A DNA stretch of 37,030 bases from Acetobacteraceae bacterium (lineage in GTDB: Bacteria > Pseudomonadota > Alphaproteobacteria > Acetobacterales > Acetobacteraceae), in assembly GCA_003137135.1 (NCBI GenBank), contig PLFB01000060.1, positions 18,372-55,401 of the forward strand, read 5' to 3'. The position numbers and the translations under genes were made by a program. Shown here piece after piece: positions 1-7,100 of this stretch (positions within the stretch are counted from its first letter, which is position 1; each line of letters begins with the position of its first letter). Under the pieces are notes generated by a model. That model worked only from the letters and a program-made list of their open reading frames with translations, had not been told where the DNA came from and searched no databases.

Positions 1-31
1 CACCCACACACGAGACCAAATTAAACGGGTC

Positions 32-80
32 CTAGGGCCCTTCGGCCCTAGTGGGGGTCCAGGGGGGCAAAGCCCCCTGG
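32..80. terminator. Tandem GC-rich hairpins downstream of the minus-strand hydrolase; likely intergenic repeat/terminator
   Basis: ctagggcc(32-39)/ggccctag(44-51) with 4-nt loop, then ccaggggg../..ccccctgg (59-80); lies just 3' of the stop at 92. Confidence 0.5.
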
Positions 81-91
81 CCTTGCTTCCT

Positions 92-988
92 TCACACGGC
101 CTCATCCGGTACGCCGTAGGTTGACGAGCGTTGGATGAATTCGTCGAGCACGCGGTTGAAGGCTTCGGGGTGTTCCCAGAACATCATGTGGCCGCCGAAG
201 ACGACGTATTTGGTTTCCGGCAGGAGGTATTTCAGGTGGGCGACGGCTTTGGCGGCCCAGTGCTGGGCGACGAAGTACAAGGTGGGCCGGGCTTTGGCGA
301 CCGCCACGGCGGCGGCGTTGTTGTCCTGGAACATGCAGCTGGCGAAGAGCTGCGCCGCCACCAGCGGTTTGGTTTTGGTGGCGAGGCTGACGATCCAGTT
401 GAGTTCCTCCGGCAGCAGGTTGCGCTGCACCATCACCGTTTCGGCGTAGAGTTTGATATAATCCGCGTGGCCCTTGCCGTCGCGCAGGTAGAGCGTGTGG
501 ACGGCGGAGATTTCCTCCAGCGTGCCTTCGATCCAGGCTTCGGTTTCGTAGGACATGCATTTGGGCGGCATGTCGATGACGACGTGCGCGGCGACGGCTT
601 CCGGGCCTCTGAGCTTGATGAAACCCAAGGTTGCATGGGCGCCGGCGGACCAGCCGACTAGGACAGGGTTGCGGACCTGTAATCCGTCTAATAAAGCGGC
701 AAGGTCCTGCGCGTGGGTGAGGTAATCGTTGCCCTCCGCGGTGGTGGCGGAGGCGCCCTGGCTGCGCGGATCATACGAAATGACCCGGTATTTCCGGGAA
801 AATTCGCTGATCTGTTTTTCGAACACCTCTTTCGTAAAAGTCCAGCCAGGTACGAAAACGATGGGCGCGCCGCGGCCGCGGTCCACGTAGGAAAGCTTGA
901 CTCCGGGCGCCACGGTGATGCGCCCGTCATTCATTTCGGGCGAAAGATGCGGAAATTTCGTGACCGGCATAACATAAAATCCTGGCAA
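92..988 (-). CDS. Alpha/beta hydrolase
   Basis: ORF with PIVFVPGWTFTKEVFEKQ oxyanion-type region and nucleophile elbow VGWSAGAHATLG. Start may be the internal ATG (MPVTKF, ~970), preceded by AGGA. Confidence 0.85.
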   Translation of the reverse strand: MPGFYVMPVTKFPHLSPEMNDGRITVAPGVKLSYVDRGRGAPIVFVPGWTFTKEVFEKQISEFSRKYRVISYDPRSQGASATTAEGNDYLTHAQDLAALLDGLQVRNPVLVGWSAGAHATLGFIKLRGPEAVAAHVVIDMPPKCMSYETEAWIEGTLEEISAVHTLYLRDGKGHADYIKLYAETVMVQRNLLPEELNWIVSLATKTKPLVAAQLFASCMFQDNNAAAVAVAKARPTLYFVAQHWAAKAVAHLKYLLPETKYVVFGGHMMFWEHPEAFNRVLDEFIQRSSTYGVPDEAV

Positions 989-1158
989 TGTTTCCTTAAT
1001 GTTTAGAACATTATTGAGAAAACTTCCACTGTTTTGTTGTTATCTAAGTTGGCCGGCGGTTAAAGTTGCGCTTGTGCTATCTATGATTGTAGAACGCCCT
1101 CCGGCGGGGCGGGTTTCGGGGTGGATATGGGTCTGGAGATATTTCGTTACAGGCCCTA

Positions 1159-2250
1159 ATGAGGGGCATGGGCGCGATTTTCGTGGGGTCCGACATCTAC
1201 CGGTTGCCGGCCTTCGCGCCACCGCATCCGCTGGCGATTCCACGCGCCATGCTGGTGGCCGACCTTTGCGTGGCGCTCAAATGGTTAGATGAATCTTATT
1301 ATGTAGAGTCTCCGATGGCCGCGTCCGAGGCGCTCTGCCGGTTTCACAGCCCGGATTACATCGCCGCGCTGCGAAGGGCCGAGGCGGAGCAGGACCTGCC
1401 GCGGGAGGTGCGGGAGGCGACCCGCATCGGCGCGGATAGCAACCCGATCCACCAGGCGGTGTTTCGGCGCCCGGCCATTTCGGCGGGCGGCGCGCTGCTG
1501 GCGGCGAGCCGGACGGCGGGCGGCGGGACCGTGTTCGCGCCGGGGGTGGGCAATCATCACGGCCGGCGGGACCGTGCCAGCGGCTTTTGCTTCGTCAACG
1601 ACATCGCGCTGGGCATCCTGCGTTGGCAAGATCTGGGGCTGCGGCGGATCGCGTATCTCGACCTGGACGCGCATCACGGCGACGGGGTTGAGGAGGCCTT
1701 CGCAGGCGATCCGGACGTTCTGACCGTCTCCGTGCATGCGGCGGGCGCCTGGCCGCATAGCGGTGGCGCCAGCCGGCCGGCGCAGGGGGTGTGGAATTTT
1801 CCGCTGCCAAACAAGACCAATGACAGCGAGTATGCGCGGCTGATCGAGGAGCGCGTGCTGCCGCTGATCGCGTCGCACCAGCCGGAGGCGATTTTTTTGC
1901 TGCCGGGCGCCGACGCGCTGGCGGATGATCCGCTGGGAAAACTTGGCCTTTCCAACAACGCCATCTGGCACGCCGTGCGCGCCGTCCGGCCGCTGGCGCC
2001 GCGCCTGGTGGTGGGCGGCGGCGGCGGCTACAACCCGTTCGCGCTGGCGCGCTGCTGGGCCGGCATCTGGGCGATACTGACCGGCCGGCCGATCCCGGAG
2101 ATTCTGCCGGACGCCGCGCAGGAGGTGCTGCGCGGGGTAAACTATTTTCGCGCCGCCGGGCGCAACCCGCCGCCGCACTGGCTGACCACGTTGCGCGATG
2201 CGCCCAATTCTGGTCCCATCAGAGAGGAATTTTTGAGGATGACCGCATGA
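1159..2250 (+). CDS. Histone deacetylase / acetoin utilization (AcuC-like) family protein
   Basis: Motifs NHHGRRDRASGFCFVNDIALGI, YLDLDAHHGDGVEEAF, GGGGYNPFALARCW; start possibly at the second Met (1168). Confidence 0.9.
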   Translation: MRGMGAIFVGSDIYRLPAFAPPHPLAIPRAMLVADLCVALKWLDESYYVESPMAASEALCRFHSPDYIAALRRAEAEQDLPREVREATRIGADSNPIHQAVFRRPAISAGGALLAASRTAGGGTVFAPGVGNHHGRRDRASGFCFVNDIALGILRWQDLGLRRIAYLDLDAHHGDGVEEAFAGDPDVLTVSVHAAGAWPHSGGASRPAQGVWNFPLPNKTNDSEYARLIEERVLPLIASHQPEAIFLLPGADALADDPLGKLGLSNNAIWHAVRAVRPLAPRLVVGGGGGYNPFALARCWAGIWAILTGRPIPEILPDAAQEVLRGVNYFRAAGRNPPPHWLTTLRDAPNSGPIREEFLRMTA

Positions 2251-2726
2251 CGCGTCTTTGGCTCGGCAGCCTGTTTCTGTGCGTCTCTGTCGCGCTGGCG
2301 CATGCCGACCCCGGCGACCCTACCGGGCCACAGCCGAAACTCCCGACCGAGCCGCTGACCATCATCGGCGACGACGGCAAGAGCCATCACTTTACGGTTG
2401 AGCTCCCGGTCACCGTGCAGCAGCAGGACACGGGAGAAATGTTCCGCACCTCCATTCCGCCCGACGCCGGCATGCTGTTCGTCTGGCCGCAGCCGGAGGT
2501 TTCTGAGATGTGGATGAAGAACTGCCCGGTGCCGGAGGACATGGTGTTCATCAACCCGGACGGCACCATCGCGGCGATCGCGGAGATGACCGTGCCATAT
2601 AGCACGGCGACGATTTCCTCCGGCGTGCCGGTGGCCGCGACGCTGGAATTGCAGGGCGGGATTACCGCGGCGGACGACATCAGCGTCGGCGACCGGGTGA
2701 TTGCCAAGCCGTTTGGCGGGGGCTAA
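2247..2726 (+). CDS. DUF192 family secreted protein
   Basis: Signal peptide followed by a DUF192-like core (GMLFVWPQPEVSEMWMKNCPVPEDMVFINPDGTI); overlaps the upstream stop by 4 nt. Confidence 0.85.
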   Translation: MTRLWLGSLFLCVSVALAHADPGDPTGPQPKLPTEPLTIIGDDGKSHHFTVELPVTVQQQDTGEMFRTSIPPDAGMLFVWPQPEVSEMWMKNCPVPEDMVFINPDGTIAAIAEMTVPYSTATISSGVPVAATLELQGGITAADDISVGDRVIAKPFGGG

Positions 2727-2738
2727 GCCCAGCCCGTT

Positions 2739-2815
2739 CGGGGCGTGGCGCAGCCTGGTAGCGCGCTTGTTTTGGGTACAAGAGGCCCCCGGTTCGAATC
2801 CGGGCGCCCCGACCA
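2739..2815 (+). tRNA. tRNA-Pro (TGG)
   Basis: Acceptor CGGGGCG/CGCCCCG, anticodon arm CTTGT-TTTGGGT-ACAAG, T-loop GGTTCGAATCC, encoded CCA. Confidence 0.95.
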
Positions 2816-2837
2816 GAGGATGGGGAGTTTTGTTGCC

Positions 2838-3143
2838 ATGCACGCCCGTATTTTTTTGCCGCCGCGTTCCGCCATGCAGTCCGGCACCGCCAAGACGCAC
2901 CGCTGGGTGCTGGAATTTGAGCCGGCGAGCGCGAAACTGCGCGACCCGCTGATGGGCTGGACCGGCAGCGATGACATGCAGAGCCAGGTGCGGCTGAGCT
3001 TTGATACCAAGGAAGCGGCGATTGCGTATGCCGAGCAATACGGGATCCCGTTCGACCTGGAACTGCCGCCGGCGCATTTTAAAAAGCCGAAGTCTTATGC
3101 TGATAATTTCAGGTTCGACCGGAAGGCGAATTGGACGCATTGA
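2838..3143 (+). CDS. NADH dehydrogenase complex I accessory subunit, NDUFS4-like (ETC complex I subunit conserved region)
   Basis: MHARIFLPPRSAMQSGTAKTHRWVLEFEPASAKLRDPLMGWTGSDDMQSQVRLSF...AIAYAEQYG...SYADNFRFDRKANWTH. The ORF-track start at 2745 lies inside the tRNA, so the start is moved to the ATG at 2838. Confidence 0.9.
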   Translation: MHARIFLPPRSAMQSGTAKTHRWVLEFEPASAKLRDPLMGWTGSDDMQSQVRLSFDTKEAAIAYAEQYGIPFDLELPPAHFKKPKSYADNFRFDRKANWTH

Positions 3144-3150
3144 GAAGGGA

Positions 3151-3328
3151 AGGAAGAAGTTACTTTTTTTGAAAAAAAAGTAACCAAAAAAATTTTTGCT
3201 CCTGGGGGCGTTTGGTCCGGGAGTGCCTTTAAACGGCTCCTATCGAGCCGTTTAAAGGCACTCCCGGTCCAAACGCCCCCAGCTCGCAAAAGTTTTTTGC
3301 GCGCTTTTTTTCAAAAAAGCGCTTCTTA
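3151..3328. repeat. Composite intergenic palindrome (copy A): two terminator-like hairpins flanking a 38-bp inverted repeat
   Basis: Arms 3202-3239 and 3245-3282 match 37/38 with a 5-nt loop; outer hairpins GTTAC-T7..A8-GTAAC (3159-3184) and GCGCTTTTTTTCAAAAAAGCGC (3301-3322); sits between convergent genes. Confidence 0.9.
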
Positions 3329-3330
3329 CT

Positions 3331-3546
3331 TTACTTCTGGATACAAGCGTTTGCCGACCCTGGTCCAGGATACGCCGTGCACTGCACGACATTCCCATCC
3401 GGTTCCACAATCGGGCGCGACACCGCCGGCGGTATGGTTGGCGTGCCGTTTTCCGCCATGTTCATGTGCGCCATCGCCTGAGGCGTTGGCGCATCCTGGC
3501 AGCCGGCCAGCGCCAGTATAGTTGCGACCAGGAAGATTCGTCCCAT
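3331..3546 (-). CDS. Small putative lipoprotein
   Basis: MGRIFLVATILALAGCQDAPTP..: lipobox LAGC; 71 aa when started at the ATG at 3546. Confidence 0.65.
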   Translation of the reverse strand: MGRIFLVATILALAGCQDAPTPQAMAHMNMAENGTPTIPPAVSRPIVEPDGNVVQCTAYPGPGSANACIQK

Positions 3547-3675
3547 GATGCAGTCTCCTCGGTGCGAGATCGCTTTAGACATAGGCAACCCTGCGCTGAT
3601 TTGCAGGGTCCCGCCGGGGCCGGACCCGGTGAAAACCTTGGCAATGCCTCGCGCAACCGCTACCAACCGCTGGCC

Positions 3676-3752
3676 GCGCCCTTAGCTCAGCTGGATAGAG
3701 CACGAGACTTCTAATCTTGAGGCCGGTGGTTCGACTCCACCAGGGCGCGCCA
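3676..3752 (+). tRNA. tRNA-Arg (TCT)
   Basis: Acceptor GCGCCCT/AGGGCGC, D-arm AGCTCAGCTGGATAGAGC, anticodon loop CTTCTAA, T-arm GGTGGTTCGACTCCACC, encoded CCA ending at 3752. Confidence 0.95.
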
Positions 3753-3891
3753 AATGACCGGTATTATGTAGCACCCGCCACCAGAGGGAAACTGCCAGAA
3801 CCAGACCTATTCGGCATCGTGCCGCGCTGCTTGTTTGAATAGAGAGGTAGCGGTGCGCTCAGGTGCGGCAATAGCCGTTTTTATTTTTGTT

Positions 3892-4722
3892 TTACTGAAA
3901 ATAGTTAAGCCTCAGCCCTTGCTGAGCCAAGACTATTTGATACGCCATTCCGGGAATGGGCACGAAACCGTCTTGGTAACCACCATTTGCCAAAGAATAT
4001 ATTTCGTACGTAAATCCAGTTTGGCCGTGGACCGCCAAATCATCCCCGAATGTGTAATCAATACAGCCGGTTATGTTAAGGAAAAAGTGATTTGGTATGG
4101 CGCCGTAGATTTCATAATTTTTCCCATGCGGCAAAATAGCGCCAACCGCGATACCTCCGGCTTCAATTTTGTCGTTTGGAAAAATAGTTTGAGCGGCAAA
4201 TGCTTTTTGACTGGCGATGTTTTGAGCAAGATCGCACAGCCTTTTTTGATCGGAAACGCTGTTTGTCATGCTATCAAATCGAACAACGTCTATTACGTAC
4301 CGCAGCACAGCATTTACTGCTGGCGAGTGACCGACGTTTTGAATCGTGTAGTTGATACGAATGGACATTTCGCCGTTTGGACCGAAAACCAATGGCCCGG
4401 CAGCGGTAAAATTGGGAAGTGGAATCCACGGCCTATTGTCAGCCAGTGCTTCCAAAAGTTGCCCCTCCATTACAGCCTGTTGGCCTCGCATGGCGCAGTA
4501 TTGGAGTACGGAGGATATGACGAGCAAAGCAGTGAAGATTCCAACGGCACGGGTCCAAAAGACCATATCGCGGTCAAGTTTGCTGTCGGTTTTCTGGGAA
4601 TTATCGCCGCTTGTGTGTTCAGTGCTTTCGGCGTTTGGTGGTTTATCTTCTGGTTTGACAGGCCTTTCTGGTGGCTTTGGTGTTTCGCTTGTTTCGCGGC
4701 CGCCATCTTCTTGACTTGGCAA
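3892..4722 (-). CDS. Passenger gene: membrane-anchored hypothetical protein
   Basis: Pro/Glu/Lys-rich N-terminus, one TM segment (VFWTRAVGIFTALLVISSVLQYCAM) and a soluble domain (ADNRPWIPL..); TTG start with AGGAAGGG upstream; ~20 bp downstream of the DUF6471-like gene. Confidence 0.7.
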   Translation of the reverse strand: MPSQEDGGRETSETPKPPERPVKPEDKPPNAESTEHTSGDNSQKTDSKLDRDMVFWTRAVGIFTALLVISSVLQYCAMRGQQAVMEGQLLEALADNRPWIPLPNFTAAGPLVFGPNGEMSIRINYTIQNVGHSPAVNAVLRYVIDVVRFDSMTNSVSDQKRLCDLAQNIASQKAFAAQTIFPNDKIEAGGIAVGAILPHGKNYEIYGAIPNHFFLNITGCIDYTFGDDLAVHGQTGFTYEIYSLANGGYQDGFVPIPGMAYQIVLAQQGLRLNYFQ

Positions 4723-4742
4723 AGTTATCCCTTCCTGCCTTC

Positions 4743-5015
4743 CTAAAGACTCTCCAGTCGAATCCCCTCCATCTCCAGAGCCGCCAGCGTTGCCAGCAGA
4801 AACGTGGCCGCTATCGTCCCCCGGCTTAGCTTGTTCGCTATTGATGCCTCAGTCTCCCGCAACCCATGAGCCTCAAGACGCTTTGCCAATTCGGCATAGG
4901 TCACGCCGGCCCGCTTCATTTCGGCTTTGATAAAGCGGCTAGTCTTGTCTGCCAACTCCTTTTCCGTCGCGGCTAGGCCCATAATATCCGCCTTTAACTG
5001 ACAAAAAGATACCAT
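4743..5015 (-). CDS. Passenger gene: DUF6471-like small HTH-like protein
   Basis: TSRFIKAEMKRAGVTYAELAKRLEAHGLRETEASIANKLSRGTIAATFLLATLAALEMEGIRL resembles DUF6471/XRE-like helices; start may be the internal Met (MGLAATEKE). Confidence 0.75.
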   Translation of the reverse strand: MVSFCQLKADIMGLAATEKELADKTSRFIKAEMKRAGVTYAELAKRLEAHGLRETEASIANKLSRGTIAATFLLATLAALEMEGIRLESL

Positions 5016-5031
5016 AAATGATATTTTCTTG

Positions 5032-5088
5032 TTGACAAGAGTATCCTCTTATCATATTAAATATGACAAGTTATTCTCATATTTAATA
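5032..5088 (+). promoter_or_regulatory. Transposase promoter with overlapping inverted-repeat operator candidate
   Basis: TTGACA (5032-5037), 17-nt spacer, TATTAA (5055-5060); perfect 12-bp inverted repeat TATTAAATATGA (5055-5066)/TCATATTTAATA (5077-5088). Confidence 0.55.
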
Positions 5089-5095
5089 GGTTTCC

Positions 5096-6067
5096 ATGTC
5101 TCAACACTTCCTCTTGTCAGCAAAGGCCCGGACGCTCTCCCTAGCGTCCGTCCTGCGTATGACGGACGCGGAAGCCGAGACGACGTTTCGCAACCTGCGC
5201 TGGGCCGCCGGCAAAGCTGTTTGTCCCCATTGCGAGTGCCCCACGGTCTATGAATGCCGCCGTCCGAACGGTGTTCTGCGGTTCCGCTGCAAGGCGTGCC
5301 GGAAGGATTTTAGTATCACCAGCGGCACCCTGTTTGCTCACCACAAGATGCCCTTGCAGACGTACCTGGCGGCCATCGCAATCTTCTGCAACGAGGTCAA
5401 AGGCAAATCCGCCTTGGCCCTCTCCCGTGACTTGGATTGCCAGTATAAGACGGCTTTCGTGCTGGCCCATAAGCTGCGGGAGGCGATGGCCACCGAATTG
5501 AAAGGCCGGACGTTAGGCGGTGTTGGCCGGATTGCCGAGATCGACGGCGGCTATTTCGGCGGCTATGTGAAGCCCGCGAACCACAAAGAAAACCGCCGGG
5601 ACCGCCGCCTGGTCAAGAACCAGAACGGCAAGCGCCAATGCGTCGTCATCATCCGGGAGCGGGACGGTAAGACGCTGCCTGCCGTGTTCCGCTCGGAAGG
5701 CGAGGCTATGGGCTTCATTCGTAACCGCGTCCTGCCCGGCACCGAATTGATGGCGGATGAGAGCGGCGCATGGAATGACCTGCACGGCCGGTACGCCGTC
5801 CGCCGGATCAACCACCAGGAAGCCTATTCGCTGGCCGGAGCCTGCACCAACGGGGCGGAAGAGTTTTTCTCCCGGATGCGCCGCGCCGAGATCGGGCATC
5901 ACCACCATATCGCCGGGGCTTACCTGATCCGGTACGCTCAGGAAGCCTCATGGCGCGAGGATCACCGCCGGGTGGATAATGGGGCGCAAGTACGGGCGGT
6001 GGCTTCCCTGGCGCTGGCAGCGCGGCCTTCGGTGGATTTTTGCGGGTATTGGCAGCGGGCGAATTAA
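5096..6067 (+). CDS. IS1595-family transposase
   Basis: N-terminal zinc ribbon CPHC..CKAC, then ISXO2-like domain EIDGGYFGGYVKP.., MADESGAWNDL.., TNGAEEFFSRMRRAEIGHHHHI. Confidence 0.95.
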   Translation: MSQHFLLSAKARTLSLASVLRMTDAEAETTFRNLRWAAGKAVCPHCECPTVYECRRPNGVLRFRCKACRKDFSITSGTLFAHHKMPLQTYLAAIAIFCNEVKGKSALALSRDLDCQYKTAFVLAHKLREAMATELKGRTLGGVGRIAEIDGGYFGGYVKPANHKENRRDRRLVKNQNGKRQCVVIIRERDGKTLPAVFRSEGEAMGFIRNRVLPGTELMADESGAWNDLHGRYAVRRINHQEAYSLAGACTNGAEEFFSRMRRAEIGHHHHIAGAYLIRYAQEASWREDHRRVDNGAQVRAVASLALAARPSVDFCGYWQRAN

Positions 6068-6072
6068 CAGTT

Positions 6073-6115
6073 TTACAAAGTTTACGGCATAAAACAACAT
6101 ATTAAAACTTTGTAA
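6073..6115. terminator. Possible stem-loop after transposase
   Basis: TTACAAAGTTT (6073-6083) / AAACTTTGTAA (6105-6115), 21-nt loop; AT-rich with no clear U-tract. Confidence 0.3.
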
Positions 6116-6164
6116 TTGCCAAGTTGACACCGACTCTATGTCTATGTGCATATGCGAGCACCAA

Positions 6165-6194
6165 ACAAAAAAGCGGCCACCCGAAAGTGGCCGC
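6165..6194 (-). terminator. Rho-independent terminator for the 38-aa micro-ORF
   Basis: 8-bp GC stem gcggccac/gtggccgc with 6-nt loop, followed on the minus strand by TTTTTTG; 23 nt after the stop at 6217. Confidence 0.8.
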
Positions 6195-6216
6195 AAGTTG
6201 GGAAGTCAGCCCCTTG

Positions 6217-6333
6217 TTACCGCTGGGGGTAGCTACGGAAGTGGGAGATCACCCTCTCCCATTTCCCGTATCTGAAACGGTCATATTGCCGTACAAACAC
6301 AGTTTTTTCGCCTGTTGTTCTGTTAGAACCCAT
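6217..6333 (-). CDS. Passenger micro-ORF, 38 aa basic protein (not in the supplied ORF track)
   Basis: MGSNRTTGEKTVFVRQYDRFRYGKWERVISHFRSYPQR*; AAGGAGGTGAT SD at 6339-6349, 9 nt from AGGAGG to ATG; own terminator downstream. Confidence 0.75.
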   Translation of the reverse strand: MGSNRTTGEKTVFVRQYDRFRYGKWERVISHFRSYPQR

Positions 6334-6522
6334 CTTTAATCACCTCCTTCCCGGAGCCGAGTTGCTCCGGCGCGGTACGAAGTGTCTCGGTCCAGAAGAG
6401 ACGAATCGAAGGCGTATTCTAACCACTCTGCGATGAACTATTTTTTCGAGTCCCGTCAATGGGTTGGCAATGTTTTTATGACAATTTCAATTAATCTTTG
6501 AACTTACTGCGCAAGGGCGCCC

Positions 6523-6966
6523 TCACCCCTCCGCCAAAGGGACCAACCGCCATTTAACTCGTGTTTTAGTGCCGATCTGGTCCACCTTTCCGGCCTTCCT
6601 GAGATCGTGCAGCGAAACCAGTATGCGCCGGGTGAAATCCGCCCGCTGCTTCCGGTTGGTGTCCGGGTCCAGTCCCTTATCCACCATCGCGCTCACCGCC
6701 ACGTCATCCGCCGAGATCAGCCCGCGTTCGCGCATTAACTCATGGCAGCGGCGGCTAATCTCACCCCGCGCGAAATAAGCCGAACGCTTGGGCATCCGGC
6801 CCTTAACCGGGATTTCGTCGGGTTCCAGCCCGTAGAGCTTCAACACCGCGTCGATGTGGTAGAGATCGGCTTGGAGGCGGTCTATCTCCCGCCGTAGGTC
6901 AATGATGCGACCCGCCACGGCGGAGCGCTTTTCTTTGAGGCCGGATATAATGAAGGTGTCGCCCAT
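6523..6966 (-). CDS. Passenger gene: hypothetical protein, N-terminal coiled coil plus winged-helix-like C-terminus
   Basis: Complete ORF inside the element; heptad-like LKEKRSAVAGRIIDLRREIDRLQADLYHIDAVLKLYG; C-terminal RRILVSLHDLRKAGKVDQIGTKTRVKWRL resembles a wHTH. Confidence 0.65.
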   Translation of the reverse strand: MGDTFIISGLKEKRSAVAGRIIDLRREIDRLQADLYHIDAVLKLYGLEPDEIPVKGRMPKRSAYFARGEISRRCHELMRERGLISADDVAVSAMVDKGLDPDTNRKQRADFTRRILVSLHDLRKAGKVDQIGTKTRVKWRLVPLAEG

Positions 6967-7100
6967 GCTCTAAATGTGGGCAAATCAAGGAGCGGGCGGT
7001 AGATTGGGCGTGGTGGCGGGTGCTACATAATACCGCAAATGACGGACGCCTGACAACGCCCGGGATTTCGGTTAAATGGGATCATGCTTGAGGGAAACCC

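Larger units (their letters stand above)
3759..7035 (+). mobile_element. IS1595-family (ISXO2-like transposase) element with passenger genes, 3277 bp
   Basis: Perfect 25-bp TIRs CGGTATTATGTAGCACCCGCCACCA (3759-3783 and, inverted, 7011-7035); perfect 8-bp direct repeat CAAATGAC (3751-3758 and 7036-7043); encloses an intact transposase ORF. Confidence 0.95.

Noticed and set aside
2142-3140. 332-aa minus-strand ORF
   Set aside because: Runs antisense through DUF192, a tRNA and the NDUFS4-like gene; low-complexity basic composition.
3151-3328. CRISPR or phage att interpretation of the large palindromes
   Set aside because: No regularly spaced direct repeats or spacers and no cas or integrase genes; copies are dispersed and palindromic.
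3835-4746. 303-aa plus-strand ORF overlapping the membrane-anchored passenger gene
   Set aside because: Cys/Trp-rich implausible composition; the minus-strand ORF has SD, ordered TM topology and operon-like spacing. Not fully excluded because both frames are open.
6371-6460. tRNA-like string on the minus strand (GCAGAGTGGTTAGAATACGCCTTCGATTCGTCTC...) upstream of the micro-ORF
   Set aside because: Resembles D-arm and T-loop strings, but I could not form a cloverleaf: no matching acceptor strands and no anticodon arm. Possibly chance or a degraded relic.
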